Shown here: positions 8,873 to 13,159 of the stretch, piece after piece
Numbering within the stretch: the stretch's first letter is position 1
Layout: every line of letters begins with the position of its first letter
From: CAZKFN01 sp964552035
Lineage (GTDB): Bacteria; Bacteroidota; Bacteroidia; Flavobacteriales_E; Vicingaceae
Direction of reading: 5' to 3'
Length of the DNA stretch: 13,159 bases
NCBI GenBank assembly: GCA_964552035.1
Contig: CAZKFN010000070.1
Coordinates: forward strand, 1 to 13,159
Made by a program: the position numbers and the translations under genes
Notes under the pieces: generated by a model
The model's database searches: none
Told to the model about the DNA's origin: nothing
The model's input: only the letters and a program-made list of their open reading frames with translations

Positions 8873-9247
8873 TTACTTAAGTTCAACTTCAGCTCCAGCC
8901 TCTTCTAATTGTTTCTTAAAAGATTCAGCTTCCTCTTTAGAGACACCTTCTTTAATTGGTTTAGGTGCTCCATCTACTAGTTCTTTAGATTCTTTAAGTC
9001 CAAGTCCAGTTAATTCCTTAACTAACTTAACAACTGCTAGTTTAGATCCACCTGCCGCAGTTAAAACTACGTCAAATTCAGTTTTTTCTTCACCAGCATC
9101 GTCTCCTCCAGCAGCAGGACCTGCAACTGCAACAGCAGCAGCAGCTGGTTCAATACCATATTCTTCCTTAAGGATATCTGCTAATTCATTAACATCTTTT
9201 ACTGTTAAGTTTACTAACTCTTCTGCAAGCGCTTTTAAATCGGCCAT
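8873..9247 (-). CDS. rplL: 50S ribosomal protein L7/L12 (bL12)
   Basis: This 124-residue protein is the multicopy, flexible stalk protein of the 50S subunit that recruits and stimulates translational GTPases such as EF-Tu and EF-G. The N-terminal dimerisation and L10-binding helices cover about residues 1-31. An Ala/Gly-rich hinge follows at about 34-54 (E-P-A-A-A-A-V-A-V-A-G-P). The globular factor-binding domain runs from about 55 to 124, with the conserved K-E-L-T-G-L-G-L-K-E-S-K-E-L-V and the E-E-A-G-A-E-V-E-L-K end. Length is normal. The gene follows rplJ after 57 nt of strongly A/T-rich leader with no Shine-Dalgarno. Because the stalk needs several L7/L12 copies per L10, this gene is usually expressed more than its neighbours; the hairpin just downstream could contribute by stabilising or separating its mRNA. 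Confidence 0.99.
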   Translation of the reverse strand: MADLKALAEELVNLTVKDVNELADILKEEYGIEPAAAAVAVAGPAAGGDDAGEEKTEFDVVLTAAGGSKLAVVKLVKELTGLGLKESKELVDGAPKPIKEGVSKEEAESFKKQLEEAGAEVELK

Positions 9248-9304
9248 TTTATTCTATTTTTATTTAATTTTTAATTTATATGAGTTGAGAGTGCGTACAT
9301 TTTA

Positions 9305-9829
9305 TTATTCCCCTCTTTCAGAAAGGGCTTTAACCAATCCAGCAATTTTATGACCACCCGAAGATTGAAGGGCAGAAATAACATTTTTGGTTGGAGACTG
9401 AAGCAATGCAATAATATCTGCAATAACTTCTTCTTTGGACTTCATGGAAGCCAGAAGCTCAATATTTTCATCACCTAAAAAGATTGCTTCATCAACATAA
9501 GCTCCTTTAAGTAATGGTTTTTTATTCTTTTTCCGAAACTCTTTAATTAGTTTAGCCGGAGCATTTCCAATTTCAGCAAACATTATAGAGGTATTCCCTT
9601 TTAATACTTCATAAAATTCTTCATAGCTAGCATCAGCAGCTTCGAAAGCTTTTTTAAGCAAAGTATTTTTAACTACATTTAAAGAGATATTTCTTTTATA
9701 TGCTAATCTTCTAAGCTTAGTTGTTTTCTCAGCATCCAAATCCGAGATATCAGCTAGGTAGAAAATACCGCTTTCATTCAATTTCTTTGAAAGCATTTCT
9801 ACGATTTCTTTTTTTTCTTCTCTTGTCAT
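9305..9829 (-). CDS. rplJ: 50S ribosomal protein L10 (uL10)
   Basis: This 174-residue protein anchors the L7/L12 dimers to 23S rRNA at the GTPase-associated centre. The N-terminal RNA-binding domain covers about residues 1-130. It includes L-R-R-L-A-Y-K-R-N around 39-47 and the conserved V-V-K-N-T-L-L-K-K-A at 52-61. The C-terminal part from about 130 is helical and carries the L7/L12-binding segment; the end (S-G-G-H-K-I-A-G-L-V-K-A-L) is typical. The gap after rplA is only 21 nt, too short for a standalone L10-binding leader of the E. coli kind. Any autoregulatory site would have to overlap the rplA coding end. The start codon is ATG without a Shine-Dalgarno. Confidence 0.98.
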   Translation of the reverse strand: MTREEKKEIVEMLSKKLNESGIFYLADISDLDAEKTTKLRRLAYKRNISLNVVKNTLLKKAFEAADASYEEFYEVLKGNTSIMFAEIGNAPAKLIKEFRKKNKKPLLKGAYVDEAIFLGDENIELLASMKSKEEVIADIIALLQSPTKNVISALQSSGGHKIAGLVKALSERGE

Positions 9830-9850
9830 TTCTCTATATAGATTGAAAAG

Positions 9851-10549
9851 TTATTCTTCAATAAATCTTTTAATATCAATTGGAATACTAGGGCTCATTG
9901 TACTAGAAATTGCAATTGATTTGATATACGTTCCTTTTGCAGCAGTTGGTTTTAGTTTTACTATAGTTTGAATCATTTCTAGAGCGTTTTCTCTAATTTG
10001 ATTAGGTTCAAAAGAAACCCTACCTATAGTAGAATGGATAATTCCATACTTATCTACTTTAAAGTCAAGCTTACCGCCTTTAGCATCAGCTACTGCCTTA
10101 CCAACATCCATGGTTACTGTACCACTTTTAGGGTTGGGCATTAATCCCCTTGGGCCTAACACACGACCTAGAGCGCCCACTTTTCCCATTACCGAAGGCA
10201 TGGTAACGATAACATCAACATCAGTCCAACCTCCTTTGATTTTTTCAACATATTCATCTAATCCAACATAATCAGCACCTGCTTCTTTAGCTTCTTCTTC
10301 TTTATCGGGTGTTACTAGAGCTAAAACGCTAACTGTTTTACCAATACCATGAGGTAAAGAAACAGAACCCCGTACCATTTGGTTGGCCTTTCTAGGATCT
10401 ACACCTAAGCGAATACTAATATCTACAGAAGCATCGAAATTTGTAGTTGTTATTTCTTTAACTAATGATGAAGCTTCTTTAAGGTTGTATTGTTTTTCTT
10501 TATCTATCTTTTCCAAAGCGATTTTACGCTTTTTTGTCAATGTTGCCAT
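9851..10549 (-). CDS. rplA: 50S ribosomal protein L1 (uL1)
   Basis: This 232-residue protein binds 23S rRNA at the mobile L1 stalk and helps release deacylated tRNA from the E site. The family signature is seen as R-V-L-G-P-R-G-L-M-P-N-P-K-S-G-T-V at 129-145. An early RNA-binding region includes S-I-R-L-G-V-D-P-R-K-A-N-Q-M-V-R-G at 45-61. The domain order (split domain I around domain II) and length are normal. The ATG at 10549 is 26 nt after rplK, giving the usual M-A-T-L-T-K-K-R-K N-terminus. In E. coli L1 represses its own rplK-rplA mRNA by binding near the rplK start. The 17-nt nusG-rplK gap here leaves little room for such a leader, so I cannot point to a site. Confidence 0.99.
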   Translation of the reverse strand: MATLTKKRKIALEKIDKEKQYNLKEASSLVKEITTTNFDASVDISIRLGVDPRKANQMVRGSVSLPHGIGKTVSVLALVTPDKEEEAKEAGADYVGLDEYVEKIKGGWTDVDVIVTMPSVMGKVGALGRVLGPRGLMPNPKSGTVTMDVGKAVADAKGGKLDFKVDKYGIIHSTIGRVSFEPNQIRENALEMIQTIVKLKPTAAKGTYIKSIAISSTMSPSIPIDIKRFIEE

Positions 10550-10575
10550 ATTCTAATTTCTTGTGCAGTTTTATA

Positions 10576-11013
10576 TTAAAATGGACGTTTACCTTTCACG
10601 TTTAGGCCCATACTTCTAGCAGTACCAGCTACCATAGTCATTGCAGATTCAATTTCAAAAGCATTTAAATCTTCCATTTTATCTTCTGCAATTTCTCTAA
10701 CATGCTCCCAAGTTACCGACCCTACTTTTGCTTTATTAGGTTCAGCAGAACCTTTTTTTGCTTTTGATTTCTCTAGCAATTGTACTGCAGCTGGAGGTGT
10801 TTTAATAACAAAATCAAAAGACTTATCTGCATAAACTGTAATAACAACAGGTAAAACTTTACCTGCTTTATCTTGAGTTCTACCGTTGAACTGCTTGCAG
10901 AAGTCCATTATGTTAACGCCTTTTGCTCCTAGAGCTGGGCCAACTGGAGGTGCTGGATTAGCAGCTCCACCTCTTACTTGTAATTTTATAATTCCACTTA
11001 CTTCTTTAGCCAT
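10576..11013 (-). CDS. rplK: 50S ribosomal protein L11 (uL11)
   Basis: This 145-residue protein binds the GTPase-associated region of 23S rRNA, supports EF-G and release-factor function, and forms part of the thiostrepton site. The N-terminal domain contains the proline-rich A-N-P-A-P-P-V-G-P-A-L-G segment at 18-29, whose prolines are those implicated in thiostrepton action; they are intact. F-C-K-Q-F-N follows at 38-43 and K-T-P-P-A-A-V at 71-77. The C-terminal RNA-binding domain includes E-S-A-M-T-M-V-A-G-T-A-R-S-M-G at 122-136. A short basic tail (K-G-K-R-P-F) makes it slightly longer than the E. coli protein. It lies 17 nt after nusG, so is almost certainly on the same transcript. Confidence 0.99.
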   Translation of the reverse strand: MAKEVSGIIKLQVRGGAANPAPPVGPALGAKGVNIMDFCKQFNGRTQDKAGKVLPVVITVYADKSFDFVIKTPPAAVQLLEKSKAKKGSAEPNKAKVGSVTWEHVREIAEDKMEDLNAFEIESAMTMVAGTARSMGLNVKGKRPF

Positions 11014-11030
11014 TTTCTGCTATATTTATA

Positions 11031-11582
11031 TTAAGAATCTTTTTCAACTTGCATAAAACTTAACTCTAAAGGTTGTTTTCTTCCGAAAATCTTAACCATT
11101 ACTTTAAGTTTTTTCTTTTCCTCATTTATTTCTTCAATAAATCCATTAAATCCATTGAAAGGACCGTCAATTACCTTAACAGATTCCCCAACAATAAATG
11201 GAATTTTCAATTCCTCTTCGCTATCTGCTAATTCATCAACTTTACCTAGAATACGATTTACCTCTGCTTGTCTTAAAGGCAAGGGTTCGCCTCCTTTCTC
11301 AGCCCCAAGAAATCCTATTACATTAGTTGTATTTCGAATTATATGAGGAATTTCACCAACCAAATCTGCTTCAATTAATACATATCCAGGAAAAAAGTTA
11401 CGTTCTTTACTAATCTTTTTCCCATTTCTAATTTGATATACCTTTTCTGTTGGAATAAGTACCTGACTAAGATGTTCTCCAAGCCCAAGTCGATTAACTT
11501 CATCTTCAATAAAAAGTTTCACTTTTTTTTCTTTCCCACTAATCGCTCGTATTACATACCATTTTTTAGTACTCTCACTCAT
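11031..11582 (-). CDS. nusG: Transcription termination/antitermination factor NusG
   Basis: This 183-residue protein binds elongating RNA polymerase, affects pausing and Rho-dependent termination, and can link the polymerase to the ribosome. The NGN domain covers about residues 7-115, with W-Y-V-I-R-A at 8-13, N-F-F-P-G-Y-V-L-I at 62-70 and the G-F-L-G motif at 90-93. An acidic linker (about 114-126) leads to the KOW domain at about 132-165, containing G-E-S-V-K-V-I-D-G-P-F. Length matches an ordinary NusG with no large insertion; a specialised paralogue such as RfaH/UpxY is unlikely given its position between secE and rplK. The ATG at 11582 is preceded by GAGGA at 6 nt spacing, the clearest Shine-Dalgarno-like site in the window. 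Confidence 0.98.
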   Translation of the reverse strand: MSESTKKWYVIRAISGKEKKVKLFIEDEVNRLGLGEHLSQVLIPTEKVYQIRNGKKISKERNFFPGYVLIEADLVGEIPHIIRNTTNVIGFLGAEKGGEPLPLRQAEVNRILGKVDELADSEEELKIPFIVGESVKVIDGPFNGFNGFIEEINEEKKKLKVMVKIFGRKQPLELSFMQVEKDS

Positions 11583-11588
11583 CGTTGT

Positions 11589-11593
11589 TCCTC
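11589..11593 (-). promoter_or_regulatory. Shine-Dalgarno-like site of nusG
   Basis: On the transcribed strand GAGGA (in context AGAGGAAC) sits 6 nt before the nusG ATG, a good distance for pairing with the 16S rRNA 3' end. It supports the chosen start. The other starts with visible leaders (secE, rplK, rplA, rplJ, rplL, rpoB, rpoC, DUF3467 gene) have only A/T-rich sequence. Confidence 0.5.
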
Positions 11594-11619
11594 TTTCAAT
11601 CTTATATTTTATTTCGTTA

Positions 11620-11814
11620 CTAAAATAAACTATAAATATATTCCATAACTCTACTAAATGTAGAGTCCATTAAAAAGATAATCAAAGAAATAATTATCGA
11701 AGCAATCAAGACAACTACACCACTACTTTGAAGTTCGGACCAAGATGGCCAACTTACTTTATGGAACAGCTCATCTGCTGATTCTTCAATATATGTTCTA
11801 ATCTTACTAGGCAT
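11620..11814 (-). CDS. secE: Preprotein translocase subunit SecE
   Basis: This 64-residue protein is the minimal single-span form of SecE, which clamps the two halves of SecY in the SecYEG channel. It has an amphipathic N-terminal helix (about 3-18), then the conserved hinge K-V-S-W-P-S-W-S-E-L at 19-28. One hydrophobic transmembrane segment follows at about 32-49 (G-V-V-V-L-I-A-S-I-I-I-S-L-I-I-F-L-M), and then a short tail. E. coli SecE has two extra N-terminal spans that are absent here, as in most bacteria. The start lies 17 nt after the tRNA-Trp 3' end, and the stop (TAG) is 37 nt before nusG. The secE-nusG pair is one of the most conserved bacterial gene pairs. Confidence 0.97.
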   Translation of the reverse strand: MPSKIRTYIEESADELFHKVSWPSWSELQSSGVVVLIASIIISLIIFLMDSTFSRVMEYIYSLF

Positions 11815-11831
11815 TTATTTTATATTTTCTG

Positions 11832-11904
11832 CACGGGTGGAGAGACTCGAACTCCCAGCCAATGGTTTTGGAGACCACTACTCTACCAATTGAGCTACAC
11901 CCGT
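11832..11904 (-). tRNA. trnW: tRNA-Trp (anticodon CCA)
   Basis: This 73-nt segment on the minus strand folds as a complete cloverleaf. The acceptor arms ACGGGTG and CACCCGT pair over 7 bp, with discriminator base G. The D arm is GCTC/GAGT and the anticodon stem GTGGT/ACCAT encloses the loop CTCCAAA, giving anticodon CCA. The T arm GGGAG/CTCTC encloses a TTCGAGT loop. The 3' CCA is not encoded (the next bases are CAG), so it must be added by a nucleotidyltransferase. The gene sits between tuf and secE. Its 3' end is only 17 nt from the secE start, so it is probably cut out of a longer tuf-secE transcript or starts its own. Confidence 0.97.
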
Positions 11905-11922
11905 GTGAATTATCAAAAGCCA

Positions 11923-11963
11923 AATAAAGGTATTATGCTAATAAACAGCACAACACCTTTATT
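11923..11963 (-). terminator. 17-bp hairpin between tuf and tRNA-Trp (terminator-like or processing structure)
   Basis: On the transcribed strand, AATAAAGGTGTTGTGCT and AGCATAATACCTTTATT pair over all 17 positions, two of them G-U wobbles, around the 7-nt loop GTTTATT. It starts 20 nt after the tuf stop. On the opposite strand the two wobble positions become A-C mismatches, so the fold is best in the minus-strand RNA, as expected of a functional transcript structure. It is followed by TGGCTTTTG and not by a continuous T-tract. I cannot decide between a partial terminator for tuf and an mRNA 3'-end or processing structure ahead of the tRNA. Confidence 0.65.
11925..11953 (-). promoter_or_regulatory. 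Possible Bacteroidota-type promoter for tRNA-Trp/secE
   Basis: On the minus strand TTG (11951-11953), an 18-nt spacer and TACCTTTA (11925-11932) resemble the Bacteroidota consensus TTG ... TAnnTTTG; only the last base of the -7 box differs. Initiation would fall about 15 nt before the tRNA 5' end. The match lies inside the hairpin sequence and could be chance in AT-rich DNA. Confidence 0.25.
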
Positions 11964-11983
11964 ACTTTACACACTTTATTATA

Positions 11984-13159
11984 TTACTCAATAATTTCAG
12001 TAATCTGTCCAGCTCCGATTGTTCTACCACCTTCACGGATTGCAAATTGTAATCCTTTGTTAATTGCTACTGGTGCAATTAATTCAACAGTAATAGTTAC
12101 GTTATCACCCGGCATAACCATTTCTCTACCTTCTTCTAGGTAAATTTCTCCGGTAACATCGGTAGTTCTTAAGTAGAACTGAGGACGATATTTATCTTGG
12201 AAAGGAGTGTGACGACCACCCTCTTCTTTTTTCAACACATATATCTCAGCTTTAAATTTAGTATGTGGTGTGATTGTACCTGGTTTAGCAACAACCATTC
12301 CTCTAGAAATATCTTTTTTCTCAACACCTCTTAATAACAACCCTACATTATCTCCGGCCTCACCTCTATCTAGAATTTTTCTAAACATTTCTACCCCAGT
12401 AACTGTAGTTTTCTTATTATCAGCACCCATACCCAAAAGAACAACTTCTTCTCCTGAATTAACTATTCCAGTTTCAATTCTTCCGGTTGCTACAGTACCT
12501 CTACCTGTAATTGAAAACACGTCTTCAACAGGCATTAAAAAAGGCTTTTCTGTATCTCTTGGTGGAACGGGAATATACTCATCAACAGCATCCATTAGCT
12601 CCATAATTTTATCCATCCATTTCTCTTCGCCATTTAAAGCTCCAAGAGCAGAACCAATAATAACAGGAGTATTATCACCATCAAAGTCATAAAAACTTAA
12701 AAGCTCTCTAATTTCCATTTCTACTAACTCAAGCAGCTCTTCATCGTCAACCATATCTGCTTTGTTCATAAACACAACAATCTTTGGAACACCAACCTGA
12801 CGTGCTAAAAGAATGTGCTCTCTTGTCTGTGGCATAGGCCCATCGGTAGAAGCTACAACTAAAATAGCACCGTCCATTTGAGCTGCTCCAGTAACCATGT
12901 TTTTAACATAGTCCGCGTGACCAGGACAGTCAACGTGAGCATAATGTCTCTTTTCTGTTTCATATTCTATATGAGAAGCACTAATTGTAATACCTCTCTC
13001 TTTTTCTTCTGGAGCATTATCAATTTGATTATAATCTCTTTTTTCAGACAATCCCTTGCTAGCTAATACAGTTGATATAGCTGCAGTTAATGTAGTTTTA
13101 CCGTGGTCAACGTGTCCGATAGTACCAATATTTAAGTGTGGTTTTGACCGGTCGAAAGT
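11984..13159 (-). CDS. tuf: Elongation factor Tu, 5' end cut by the window edge
   Basis: EF-Tu is the GTPase that delivers aminoacyl-tRNA to the ribosomal A site. The frame is open to the right edge, where it reads T-F-D-R-S-K-P-H-L-N-I-G. That implies only about four N-terminal residues (probably M-A-K-E) are missing and a full length near 395. Numbered that way, the P-loop GHVDHGKT is at 19-26. Switch I (E-R-G-I-T-I-S), the DCPGH motif and the guanine-specificity motif NKAD are present, as is S-A-L of G5. Domain 2 (ITGRGTVATGRIETG) and domain 3 (GGRHTPFQDKYRPQFYLRT, ending in G-A-G-Q-I-T-E-I-I-E) are complete. An internal ATG at 13051 would drop the P-loop and is not the true start. A 17-bp hairpin follows the stop. 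Whether the genome holds a second tuf copy cannot be seen. Confidence 0.98.
   Translation of the reverse strand, partial: TFDRSKPHLNIGTIGHVDHGKTTLTAAISTVLASKGLSEKRDYNQIDNAPEEKERGITISASHIEYETEKRHYAHVDCPGHADYVKNMVTGAAQMDGAILVVASTDGPMPQTREHILLARQVGVPKIVVFMNKADMVDDEELLELVEMEIRELLSFYDFDGDNTPVIIGSALGALNGEEKWMDKIMELMDAVDEYIPVPPRDTEKPFLMPVEDVFSITGRGTVATGRIETGIVNSGEEVVLLGMGADNKKTTVTGVEMFRKILDRGEAGDNVGLLLRGVEKKDISRGMVVAKPGTITPHTKFKAEIYVLKKEEGGRHTPFQDKYRPQFYLRTTDVTGEIYLEEGREMVMPGDNVTITVELIAPVAINKGLQFAIREGGRTIGAGQITEIIE

Noticed and set aside
9809..9816. Run of eight A (minus strand) near the start of rplJ, considered as a frameshift or slippage site
   Set aside because: The frame is intact and simply encodes E-E-K-K-E; nothing indicates programmed slippage.
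9830..9850. L10 autoregulatory leader upstream of rplJ
   Set aside because: The 21-nt gap is too short for the known structure and I could not identify a kink-turn pattern in the adjoining rplA end by eye.
12270..12692. Plus-strand open frame of 140 codons antisense to tuf
   Set aside because: It is fully inside tuf and Ser/Thr/Pro-rich, as expected from reading a conserved gene on the opposite strand; no independent start signal is seen.

Overview
This window is a conserved housekeeping locus from an AT-rich Bacteroidota bacterium, most likely Flavobacteriia or a close relative. Three things point there: the gene order tuf - tRNA-Trp - secE - nusG - rplK - rplA - rplJ - rplL - rpoB - rpoC - DUF3467 gene; the protein sequences (for example the RpoB rifampicin-region variant and the DUF3467 protein directly after rpoC); and the near absence of Shine-Dalgarno sequences before start codons. 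Lineage is inferred from remembered family patterns, not from a search.

Every gene is on the minus strand, so transcription runs from high to low coordinates. At the right edge is tuf (EF-Tu), lacking only about its first four codons. A 17-bp hairpin follows, then tRNA-Trp(CCA), and 17 nt later secE. After that come nusG and the ribosomal proteins L11, L1, L10 and L7/L12. A 94-nt gap holding a perfect GAAA-capped hairpin leads to rpoB and rpoC. A small DUF3467 gene closes the cluster 17 nt after rpoC, and 12 nt beyond its stop lies a strong intrinsic terminator that reads in both directions. The leftmost ~200 bases are AT-rich and show no convincing gene.

Functionally, the cluster joins translation (EF-Tu, tRNA-Trp, the L11/L1 region and the L10-L7/L12 stalk), transcription (the beta and beta' subunits of RNA polymerase), transcription-translation coupling (NusG) and protein export (SecE). 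Coding gaps are 17-94 nt and all genes are codirectional, which fits one or a few overlapping transcripts. The two hairpins (after tuf, after rplL) are the likeliest points where transcript levels are set apart.

I found no mobile element, CRISPR array, defence system or previously undescribed multi-gene system. Active-site and metal-binding residues of the core enzymes are intact. The points worth a second look are the RNA structures between genes, the DUF3467 gene of unknown function, a Met-to-Leu difference in the RpoC trigger loop, and nusG being the only gene with a clear Shine-Dalgarno-like site.
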